Shown: positions 33,186 to 42,882 of the stretch, in pieces
Numbering within the stretch: position 1 is the stretch's first letter
Layout of the letters: every line of letters starts with the position of its first letter
Notes under the pieces: model-generated
Seen by the model: only the letters and a program-made list of their open reading frames with translations
What the model was told of the DNA's origin: nothing
The model's database searches: none
Made by a program: the position numbers and the translations under genes
Assembly: GCA_964035015.1 (NCBI GenBank)
Contig: OZ036015.1
Coordinates: 1-64,000 of the forward strand
Direction: 5' to 3'
Length of the DNA stretch: 64,000 nucleotides
From: Corallium rubrum
Taxonomy: Eukaryota > Cnidaria > Anthozoa > Scleralcyonacea > Coralliidae

Positions 33186-35583
33186 GTAACTATGTCCGCA
33201 CACTACGTAAACAATTGTTGAGCCTAAAATTGCACAAATCTCACAAAAACTCTTTGTATCAAAATTTCATCGAAACTGAGAAAACTAAAAGATAAACGTT
33301 AAAATGTTGCAACAGTTTTATACCTGAGAGCTTTAAAAAGCTAGAGTGCTGTGTTTTAGGTAGAGCAACTGCGAAAAGATGGGAAACTACTGAGAATAGT
33401 TTTGATATAATGACGGAAATACTGACGTTTCAAGCAGAGCCCTTCATCAGAGTAAAAGCCTTAGAGCGTTGTGAAGGCCGAGTTTAGATAGAGCAAAGTG
33501 AAAAGATGGTAAAGTACTGAGTTTAGTTTTAATAACGAAATACTGACGTTTCAAGTAGAGTCCTTCATCATGCAGAGTAAAAAGTAGAGTGTTGTGCAGG
33601 CAGTGTTTTAGATAGAGTAAAGTGAAAAGATGGTAAACTGCTGAGATTAGTTTTAATAACGAAATACTGACGTTTCAAGTAGAGTCCTTCATCAGAGTAA
33701 AAACTAGAGTGTTGTGTAGATAGTGTTTTAGATAGAGCAAAGTGAAAAGATGGTAAACCGCTGAGATTAGTTTTAATACCGAAATACTGACGTTTCAAGC
33801 AGAGCTCTTCATCAGAGTAAAAAGTAGAGAGCGTTGTGTAGGCAGTGTTTTAGATAGAGCAAAGTGAAAAGATGGTAAACTGCTGAGAATAGTTTTAATA
33901 ACGAAATGCTGACGTTTCATGCAGAGCTCTTCATCATGAGAGTAAAAAGTAGAGTGCTCTGTAGGCAGTGTTTTAGATAAAGCAAAGTGAAAAGATGGTA
34001 AACTGCTGAGAATAGTTTTAATAACGAAATACTGACGTTTCGTGCAGAGCTCTTCATCAGAGTAAAAAGTAGAGTGTTGTGCAGGTATTGTTTTTGCGGT
34101 GATTTTACTCCTCAGGGAAAGATTGATTAACCATTTCATGTACATCGTTGGTTGGGGAACAACGTTATCTTGAGTTTACTCTAACAGCAGATAAGTGGCT
34201 TGTACTTGAAGAAGAGTAAAGCCCTTGTTGTAATAAGATGATTAGGGTTGGCTCTCAGTCAAATATCTTCTATCAATAATCGTTTGGATTTCTGCGAGAG
34301 GAAGTAAAACCCATCTACGCTGGGGAGGGGGGACGGGGGACGGGGGGAGCTTCTAGAGAAACTAATTACCTGCATGGTTGAGTCAATATTGCTTTAGTCA
34401 TGCATCTCTGTTTCGTTCTCAATAACAAACCACTCTATATAATAAAAATAATCAGTATTTCATTATTAAAACTATTCTCAGCAGTTTACCATCTTTTCAC
34501 TTTGCTCTATCTAAAACACTGCCTACACAACACTCTACTTTTTACTCTGATGAAGGACTCTGCTTAAAACGCCAGTATTTCGTTATTAAAACTATTCTCA
34601 GCAGTTTACCATCTTTTCACTTTGCTCTATCTAAAGCACTACCTACACAACACTCTAGTTTTTACTGTGATGAAGGACTCTGCTTAAAACGCCAGTATTT
34701 CGTTATTAAAACTATTCTCAGCAGTTTACCATCTTTTCACTTTGCTCTATCTAAAACACTGCCTACACAACACTCTAGTTTTTACTCTGATGAAGGACTC
34801 TGCTTGAAACGTCAGTATTTCGTTATTAAAACTATTCTCAGCAGTTTACCATCTTTTCACTTTGCTCTATCTAAAACACTGCCTTCAGGGATTTGTTGCA
34901 AAGTTGCAAGAAAAATCGCATCGTGTAACAGCACCTCGTCATCAGAGTAAAAACTAGAGTGCTGTGTGGGCAGTGTTTTAGATAGAGCAAAGTGAAAAGA
35001 TGGTAAACTGCTGAGAATAGTTTTGATGACGAAATACTGACGTTTCAAGCAAAGCCCTTCATCAGAGTAAAAAGTAGAGTGTTGTGTAGGCAGTGTTTTA
35101 GATAGAGCAAAGTGAAAAGATGGTAAACTGTTGAAAATAGTTTTGATAACGAAATACTGACATTTCAAGCAGAGTCCTTCACCGAAGTAAAATATTTCAG
35201 AATAGCGCGACATGGCTTCCTTACCAAATCGTAGTTTCATTTAGGCCAACATGCAAATTAATTACATCGTGTCTATTAGAGCATAACGGGGAAATTAACG
35301 GGAAGATAACATAGGCTGGGACTGTTTTTTCATGTTTTGAGTTCATTATTTTTAGACACTACGTTTAAGATTATTGTCAAGGATAATCGATAAGCAAAGT
35401 TTATCTTTATAGAATACCTAAACATTAAAAAGTTTCTGAAATCAGAAATGTTATGTTTCACTACGGCTGTTTCGGCCTCATGTTATAAATGAAGCACGTT
35501 TTATCTCGACTCAGATTGTATGCGCAGTCGAAACTCCGATTTCGTCTATAACCTGAGTTCTTGTGTTCATCTCGTTCATCTCG

Positions 35584-35651
<68 letters not shown>

Positions 35652-36483
35652 CATACATACATATATAATTATTTTTTTAAAAAGACAACTGCACAAAAGC
35701 TCTTGGTATGCAGAGTGGTGCAATTCCAAATTTTGCTGTCACTGCCTCGTCCATGTACTCGTTGAATGAACAACCTTACTACGCCAGATTGATGAAAACT
35801 GGTTCTAATTATTGCTTGTGGGCACCCAAGCTGTTTGATCGTCTCCCCTGGATCCAGATTGACCTTGGGAAGAAGAGTGTCGTTACAGCCGTGGCAAGTC
35901 AAGGTTCGTGTAATAATCCTACAGCATGGGTCACATCTTATGCCATTCGTTACAGTGAAGATGGACTCTACTGGGCATACTATAAAGAACGGGTATGATG
36001 CGACGTCATGTCAGATGATATGATATGTGATATTATATATTGTGAAATGATGTGATGTGACTGGTGAGGTGAAAACCCTGTATATGTACGGCTAGGTCTT
36101 CGTTCGTTCGTTCGTTCGTTCGTTCGTTCGTTCGTTCGTTCGTTCGTTCGTTCGTTCGTTCGTTCGTTCGTTCGTTCGTTCGTTCGTTCGTTCGTTCGTT
36201 CGTTCGTTCGTTCGTTCGTTCGTTCGTTCGTTCGTTCGTTCGTTCGTTCGTTCGTTCGTTCGTTCGTTCGTTCGTTCGTTCGTTCCACTTTAAATGCATT
36301 ATTTGTTGTCTAATTCTCAATCTATAATCTTTTCAGCCTTTCCCAGCTAACACAGACACAAGTTCAGTGGTCAAGAACGAGTTTGAGCCGCCATTTGAAG
36401 CGCGCTTTGTGAGAATCTATCCTTTGACTAAGAACAATGAGTTCTCTTCTATGAGACTTGAGCTTTACGGCTGTCGTAAATAA
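32816..36483 (+). CDS. Secreted F5/8 type C (discoidin) domain protein, copy 2
   Basis: Spliced CDS 32816-33185, 35685-35992, 36337-36483 (825 bp, 274 residues). Paralogue of the gene at 25465-27488 with the same exon number and phases. Residues 1-19 are a near-identical signal peptide, then DDDRDSCSPGRTCEE and the same Cys pattern. The linker differs: two 11-residue NSTQAPTRPQA-type units replace the 21-residue units of copy 1. The discoidin exons differ by scattered substitutions (for example PKLFDRLPWIQIDLGKK) and retain the terminal ELYGC. The start was chosen by homology to copy 1; seven in-frame codons upstream, beginning MKQQRQN, are probably 5' UTR. AATAAA at 36540-36545. Confidence 0.9.
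33310..34095 (-). repeat. 120-bp satellite block in gene 2 intron 1
   Basis: Six to seven reverse-orientation units with small indels (CATCATGAGAG, CATCATGCAGAG variants). Confidence 0.92.
34100..34440. repeat. Dispersed repeat shared with 10.32-11.38 kb (empty site)
   Basis: GGTTGGGGAACAAC...TTATCTTGAG and AGTAAAGCCCTTGTTGTAAT match both sides of the 10445-11303 element without the insert. 34355-34450 also matches 23.53-23.63 kb. Confidence 0.8.
34450..35190. repeat. 120-bp satellite, two opposed blocks
   Basis: Plus-oriented units at 34450-34885, then minus-oriented units at 34930-35190, separated by about 45 bp: an inverted arrangement of the same satellite inside gene 2 intron 1. Confidence 0.9.
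35224..35483 (+). repeat. Duplicate of 31008-31252
   Basis: Shares CGTAGTTTCATTTAGGCC, TTTTTTCATGTTTTGAGTTC and GATAATCGATAAGCAAAG in order, differing mainly in a short replaced segment near the start. Confidence 0.85.
35587..35665. repeat. (TA)n/(TACA)n microsatellite before gene 2 exon 2
   Basis: About 29 TA units and five CATA units, at the same place as the longer tract in gene 1. Confidence 0.97.
35685..35992 (+). CDS. Discoidin gene 2, exon 2
   Basis: Acceptor TTTTTTTAAAAAG; begins (G)AC AAC TGC. Donor GAACGG|GTATGA, phase 0; the last codon is CGG where copy 1 has CAG. Confidence 0.87.
36101..36285. repeat. (TTCG)n microsatellite, gene 2 intron 2
   Basis: About 46 units. Confidence 0.98.
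36337..36483 (+). CDS. Discoidin gene 2, exon 3
   Basis: Acceptor TTTTCAG; same 147-bp length as in copy 1, ending ELYGCRK and TAA. Confidence 0.9.
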   Translation, partial: PFPANTDTSSVVKNEFEPPFEARFVRIYPLTKNNEFSSMRLELYGCRK

Positions 36484-36704
36484 GAAATCTGCTCACTTGA
36501 ACTGAACTTCAAACTTCTTATCAATGTATTGTGAATCTTAATAAACAGCTTTTCAAAACATGTTTGAAAATGATTTTTCTTAAAAGACGGGGGAGCATTC
36601 CTACGCTGAGTCCAGCCAAATGTGCTTGGAAAATAGGGCGCCGCCATTAGAGAGGAAAAGCTAGTATCCACGCCCTTTGAAGACTTGCCCATGAGACTTG
36701 CCAA

Positions 36705-38563
36705 CCACTGATCTCTAAATAAACTGGATAGGCCACTCCCTATGGCCAGCAGTCAAACATTTCGTGCCAGTCGCCGCCATCTTACGTAGTGGAACCCATG
36801 ACGCATTGCGGCCTTAGAACTTGTTCCCAATCCCAAAGTTGACTAGCATAAGCAATCTTGACGTCAGCACGGTCAGATTATCCGGGGGTAGGAATATTAT
36901 GTATTCTTTGCCGGGGGAGTCGGAAAAGCCGTAAAGCAAACAACAGATACCGGTTCGTTTAGTTTTCGGTTAAATACAAATACAGTTAACTGAAGATGGC
37001 AAGTACACAACACGAGATATTGTTAAGGCATTAAGATTACTATAAAAGGTACAATTTAAGACTTCAAATTGAATTCTTCGTAGATTTTCTAGTCTGTTTT
37101 TCAGTTTATATTATCGTGAAGTTTCTTCGTTATCGGCACTGAAGAAAAACAACGAAATTTAAAGGTTTTACAGCTCAGTAATAGAAACAAATGCAAGAAA
37201 ATAGCGTCTTAACTCTTTCTTGCCCGAATTGGTCTTTAGTATTTTATTCTGGCTCACGCCAGACGATTTTATTCACCTCTGGGGAAGCCCCCGGACAGGA
37301 ATGAGTTAAACCTTATTAAGTATTTCTTGTGTCATTACATTAGTTTAAACTTTCTTAAAATAACTATTTTTGTCTATTTTCAATCTACAAAAGCTATGAA
37401 TTTCAGTGGCGACCATCTTGGGTAGTGGTCACGTCATCATACCACGCTAAATCAGGCCTCATGCCCAGTCCACTTTTGTTGAGATCAGTGTTGCCAACAC
37501 ACACGGCCGGGTACTTCAACATGGCGGCCACAATTTATATCCAAGGAGTGGAAAAAATTCAACAAAAATACTAGACGCCTCAATAAAGAACTAAGGCAAT
37601 AATTTATAATAATAACGAAACTGAAAATTCCAAAAGTTTTATTTTCTTAAAAATCGTGATGAAAATTTATTAAAAGGCTTGTTTTAGACGAATTTTAAAG
37701 GCTACTTTTCCCCCTCTAATCACGATCGGAAATCGCATAGAAAATCGGCCACTTTCATGGGGCAGTTCGCAATCCACGTTGCGTGCTGGCCCAAGTGAGT
37801 TGTCGGTCGTGTATTGATGACGTTTACACGCAAGATATTCGTTCTACGCATGCGTAGCTAATACGGGACAGCCCGTATTTCGCGAGCCTCGATCACTGGT
37901 CTCTATATACAACTGGATGGGCCATTGGGACGGATTTTGCGTGCCAGTTGTATGATGACGTGACCACTACCCAAGATGGCTGCCACTGAAGTTCATAGCT
38001 TTCCTAGATTGCAAACAAACAAAAAGAGTTATTTTAAGAAAATTTAAACGAATGTAAGGACACAAGAAGTACTTAATAAGGTTTAAGACGTTAATTTCTT
38101 GTATTTGTTTGTGTTACTAAGCTGTAAAAACCTTTAAATTTCGTTGTTTTTCTTCAGTGCTGACAACGAAGAAACTTCACGATAATATAAACTGAAAAAC
38201 AGACTATAAAATCTACGAAGAATTCAATTTCAAGTCTTTTATAGTAATTTTAATGCCTTAATAATATTTCGTGTTGTGTACTTGCCATCGTTTGACCGTA
38301 TTTGTTGTTAAACAATGAAAACTAAACGAACCGGCATCTGTTGTTTGCTTTACGACTCCCTCCCACACATAATATTCCTCCCACGGATAATCTGACTGTG
38401 CTGACGTCAAGATTGCTTATGTTAGTCAACTTTGGGATTGGGAACAAGTTCTAAGGCCACAATGCATCATATGTTCCACTACGTAAGATGGCGGCGACTG
38501 CCACGAAATGTTTGACTGCTGGCCATAGGGAAGGGCCTATCCAGTTTATTTAGATATCAGTGG
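36705..38563. mobile_element. 1.86-kb foldback (long inverted repeat) element
   Basis: The left arm starts CCACTGATCTCTAAATAAAC and the right arm ends with its mirror. Arms of about 630-740 bp stay recognisable throughout (e.g. CTGACGTCAAGATTGCTTA at both). The left arm carries an extra 97-bp TTAA-MITE at about 37211-37307 that is absent from the right arm. The centre (37.45-37.93 kb) is unpaired. No transposase. Confidence 0.85.
37211..37307. mobile_element. TTAA-MITE inserted in the left foldback arm
   Basis: CTTAA, then CTCTTTCTTGCCCG ... GGACAGGAATGAG, then TTAAACC. The right arm reads GTCTTAAACC, one TTAA without insert. Internal GTATTTTATTCTGGC...CCAGACGATTTTATTC identifies the family. 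Confidence 0.85.
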
Positions 38564-38699
38564 GGTTAGCGCGTATTTCGCTAGCCCAGACAGCCGCCAT
38601 TTCCGATCGTGGGCGGCGGATCCAACTTTCCTCGCATTTTTGGCGCCAATACCCCCCTCTAGTCTTTCTATTATGATCACTAATGGCACATACCTTCTC

Positions 38700-39520
38700 C
38701 GGCAACTCATTATGCACTTGTGACGTCAAAATGTTTAATTGGCATATCAAACAAACTGAAATATCTTAAGAACGAAGCAAGGAAATGAAAAACTGCAAAA
38801 GATGTTACTTCTGTAAAGCGTTCTCAATTCGGCATAATTTATGCCACAAAAATAAAATAGATATCGTTAGAAAGCTATGAATTTGTAGAATACAATGGTA
38901 TCTTTGGTTCCGCGATAAACATAAACCGTTAATAGTTGTGAACTTTTTAATTAAAACCAGAGGGCTTCACTCGGGGCGACTTAAGAACAAAGCGTTTCAT
39001 TTTGTTCAAAATAATTTTTCGCAGTTCGATTCCGAGATAAATGTCCAGCAAAATGGTGTCAGCGTGTTTTTTTTATTGCCTGGTTTCGAATTTATGACTT
39101 ATTTTGTCCGAATGTTGGTCGAAAAACAGCATTTTTAACTTTGGTTGTCAATAAAATCGGCAAAACTCGACATATCAAAAAACGCTGACACCGTTTTGCT
39201 GGAACCTTATCTCGGAATCAAAGTACAAAAAAAGATTTTGAACAAAATAAAACGCTTTTTACTCGAGTCGCCCCGAGTGAAGCCCTCTGGTTCTAATTAA
39301 AAAAATCACAACTCTTAACGGTTTGTGTTTATCGCGAAACCAAAGACACCATTGTATTCTACAAATTAATAGCTTTCTAACGATATCTATTTTATTTTTG
39401 TGGCATAAATTCTGACGAATTGAAAGCGCTTTACAGAAATGACCCTGAAAACATATACGAAGACCTTAAGTGTTCTTTCAAATGAGACAAACTGCATTTT
39501 CGTTTCAGAAACATTTCAAC
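38700..39520. mobile_element. Nested inverted-repeat elements
   Basis: 38815-39440 is a long palindrome with ends CTGTAAAGCG and CGCTTTACAG and arms of about 250 bp (shared CGAGTGAAGCCCTCTGG-type block). It sits inside sequence homologous to the right arm of the 58637-59415 element (AACTCATTAT...GCAAAAGATGT). Confidence 0.7.
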
Positions 39521-39574
39521 ACTTTTATGATGGGCATTGTTGTTGTGGAACAACTTCTTACTCTATCTAACACC

Positions 39575-40395
39575 CAGGGGCGTGGCGAAGGCTATACGTT
39601 TAGGGGGGGGGGGGGGGTGCACGACTCAATTTTGCCAACAAAATGGGCGTGGCTCGGATTAAACCACGCCCAATATGTCGTTGTTTATTTTAATAAATCA
39701 AAATATGGATTTTGTTTACATAGCATACAAAGTTTGTAACTTAGTTTCTAACTAATGAATCTTGTCGCCTATTTCACAAATTTAGAAAAAGGAAGACAAA
39801 CACTGAAGGCAATTACCAGTACAACTGCAATAAGTCTACTGCGATATGGCAATACGCCTTACTTTCAAACGAGCTCACAGTATTGCTAGATTATTTACGA
39901 CGCATACTTCGTCTGTGATGTCCTTTTAACATATTAAGTTCTTCTAACCCTTCGTCGCTAGTCCTTGACATGCGCAAGTTTTTCACAGTTTTCAATTTAC
40001 TGGATGTCCTTTCATCTTGGGCCACAGTAACTGGTGCAGTTAATGCCAAGCGAAAAGCTCTGTTAGTGAGAGGAAACACGATTTCTGTTCTTCGGGTAAC
40101 ACCCGATAAAACACATAGCCGGATAGACGAAACCGGACATCGGGATTTCTTTTTACCAAATGTTGTCAGCGATCCAATCTTGTCGGGAAAGTTGCGATTT
40201 TTTTGTCAACTTTGCTGAAATTTCTTCGCCATTTTCCAATAAAATTTATCCGAAATATAAAAGTGTCACCATCGCATCAAACTTTCCTCTCAAAAATCCC
40301 GAACAGAAATTTGCCGACAGCAATCCGCGTCAGTTGCCAACAAATACAACATTGGGGGGTGCACCCCCCCCCCCCCCCCCTTCGCTACGCCCCTG
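39575..40395 (-). mobile_element. 821-bp hAT element inside a 25-bp satellite
   Basis: TIRs CAGGGGCGTGGCGAAGG and (inverse) CAGGGGCGTAGCGAAGG, each followed by a long G tract and GTGCA. Perfect 8-bp target duplication CTAACACC at 39567-39574 and 40396-40403, which is itself part of the satellite unit. Confidence 0.92.
39891..40079 (-). pseudogene. hAT transposase C-terminal (dimerisation) remnant
   Basis: Minus strand reads LALTAPVTVAQDERTSSKLKTVKNLRM...GLEELNMLK, like the hAT dimerisation motif (PVTSASAERSFSKLKLIKN...). Only about 60 residues survive inside the element. Confidence 0.8.
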
Positions 40396-41610
40396 CTAAC
40401 ACCAGACTATTTTACTGTGTCTAACACCAGACTATTTTACTGTGTCTAACACCAGACTATTTTACTGTGTCTAACACCAGACTATTTTACTGTGTCTAAC
40501 ACCAGACTATTTTACTGTGTCTAACGCCAGACTATTTTACTGTGTCTAACACCAGACTATTTTACTGTGTCTAACACCAGACTATTTTACTGTGTCTAAC
40601 ACCAGAGTATTTTACTGTGTCTAACACCAGACTATTTTACTGTGTCTAACACCAGACTATTTTACTGTGTCTAACACCAGACTATTTTACTGTGTCTAAC
40701 ACCAGAGTATTTTACTGTGTCTAACACCAGACTATTTTACTGTGTCTAACACCAGACTATTTTACTGTGTCTAACACCAGACTATTTTACTGTGTCTAAC
40801 ACCAGAGTATTTTACTGTGTCTAACACCAGACTATTTTACTGTGTCTAACACCAGACTATTTTACTGTGTCTAACACCAGACTATTTTACTCTGTCTAAC
40901 ACCAGACTATTTTACTGTTTTACTGTATCTAACACCAGACTATTTTACTGTGTCTAACACCAGACTATTTTACTGTGTCTAACACCAGACTACTTTACTG
41001 TGTCTAACACCAAACTATTTTACTGTGTCTAACACCAGACTATTTTACTGTGTCTAACACCAGACTATTTTACTCTGTCTAACACCAGACTATTTTACTG
41101 TGTCTAACACCAGACTATTTTACTGTGTCCAACACCAGACTATTTTACTGTGTCTAACACCAGACTATTTTACTGTGTCTAACACCAGACTATTTTACTG
41201 TGTCTAACACCAGACTATTTTACTGTGTCTAACACCAGACTATTTTACTGTGTCTAACACCAGAGTATTTTACTGTGTCTAACACCAGACTATTTTACTG
41301 TGTCTAACACCAGACTATTTTACTGTGTCTAACACCAGACTATTTTACTCTGTCTAACACCAGACTATTTTACTCTGTCTAACACCAGACTATTTTACTG
41401 TGTCTAACACCAGACTATTTTACTGTGTCTAACACCAGACTATTTTACTGTGTCTAACATCAGACTATTTTACTGTGTCTAACATCAGTCTATTTTACTG
41501 TGTCTAACACCAGACTATTTTACTGTGTCTAACAGCAGACTATTTTACTGTGTCTAACATCAGACTATTTTACTGTGTCTAACACCAGACTATTTTACTC
41601 TGTCTAACAC
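40396..41610. repeat. 25-bp satellite array
   Basis: About 48 units of CTAACACCAGACTATTTTACTGTGT with few substitutions. The unit matches (inverted) the interior of the repeat at 46.01-46.11 kb (TCTGGTGTTAGACAGAGTAAAA). Confidence 0.97.
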
Positions 41611-42180
41611 CTCAGAAAGCCATGCATGCATGAAGTGGTTAAGTTCACCAATGCCAACAAAATGTTCATTCATAATTTATTCAGCTAGATTTCAGACTTA
41701 TCTTAATTGTCACTTCTAATATTCCTCCTAATTATATCTTTGTCATAATTATAATTTAGATTAATTAATATTTATTTAAAGAAATAATTTATCGCAATCA
41801 CATCACTGCCCAAGACTAATTCTTTTGTAATTTTAGAAAATTAGAAAAGCCATCCAGCTCAAATTGAAATATTCATCGAAATTTTTTCCTAATAAATTGA
41901 ATTCACTGATTTGTTCTAATCTGTGTGTTTTGTTTTACGAATATTTTAGAAGATTTATTCAAAATGGAAATTGATAATGGCTTTGGACATGTCTTTCCTT
42001 CATTCGGAAAAAGTGTTGTTGTTTTTTTCATAGTGCATAATAATTTGAAAATAGAATGTATGAATATAAATATAAATTTTAAAAAATGTACGAATTTTTA
42101 AAGACGAAATTTCAAGACATTCGAATTCATAATTTGACAAGCTAATCGGTTGACCCTCATCCGAACAATGATTATTTCTC
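41611..42180. other. AT-rich spacer, no gene recognised
   Basis: Very AT-rich, downstream of myosin V. No repeat family or exon seen. Confidence 0.5.
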
Positions 42181-42650
42181 ATGGTAGAGACCGCTGGTCT
42201 TATGCTGCCCTATATGACGTCATTTTAATATGTGAATTTTATGGAATAGTTGTGCTCTAAAGAGACCGTCGACGCCGTGATCACATGATCCTATGACGTC
42301 ATCTTACGCACATATGACATCGTCACATAGAAACAAATGACGTCATTGTATAGGCAGATGTCATAAACTAGTGTTTCTGGAATAGTTATGTTCGCTAGAG
42401 AAACCGCTGACGCCGTGATCGCATGTCGGTATGACATCATTCTACGCAGACATGACGTCATCACATACAAAAAATGACGTCGTGTCGATGACGTCTTACT
42501 ACTTTAAGACAACTGGTGTTCATAGTTTCTGGAATAGCTATGTTCGCAAGAGAAACCTCTGACGCCGTGATCGAATGTCGGTATGACGTCATCGTATAGA
42601 CATGACGTCATCACATAGAAAATGACGTCACGGTATGTGTCAGTGACGTC
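42181..42650. repeat. Tandem copies of the last myosin V exon end, decayed
   Basis: Three to four units of about 100-165 bp. Each has GTTTCTGGAATAG.TATGTTCGC..GAGAAACC.CTGACGCCGTGATC, aligning with 42677-42735 inside the coding exon, then TATGACGTCAT...CATGACGTCATCACATA, a string of CRE-like TGACGTCA palindromes. Confidence 0.85.
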
Positions 42651-42882
42651 ATACTACTTTAAGGTAAGTAGTGTTAATAGTTTCTGGTATTGTAATGTTT
42701 TCTAAGGAGACAGCTGATGCTGTGAATGTAAAGGATACAGAATACGTCTTGTTAGCATCCGCCATTAGAAACATGGGATCAGATTCATAATGACCCCGCT
42801 GTACAACTGCACGAATGACGGCTGCAGGAACACGTGCTTCGTATTCATTGGCTGGCGTGTACATACTAAGAATCTTCTGCAC
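42649..42882 (-). CDS. MYO5: Myosin V last coding exon
   Basis: [20 protein letters not shown] ... ending with TGA at 42651-42649. The last 25 or so codons match the downstream tandem copies, so the stop lies at the edge of a repeat unit. Confidence 0.93.
   Translation of the reverse strand: MQKILSMYTPANEYEARVPAAVIRAVVQRGHYESDPMFLMADANKTYSVSFTFTASAVSLENITIPETINTTYLKVV

Noticed and set aside
40396..41610. CRISPR array
   Set aside because: Units are contiguous with no unique spacers, and this is eukaryotic DNA. The same applies to the 19-bp, 28-bp and 87-bp arrays.
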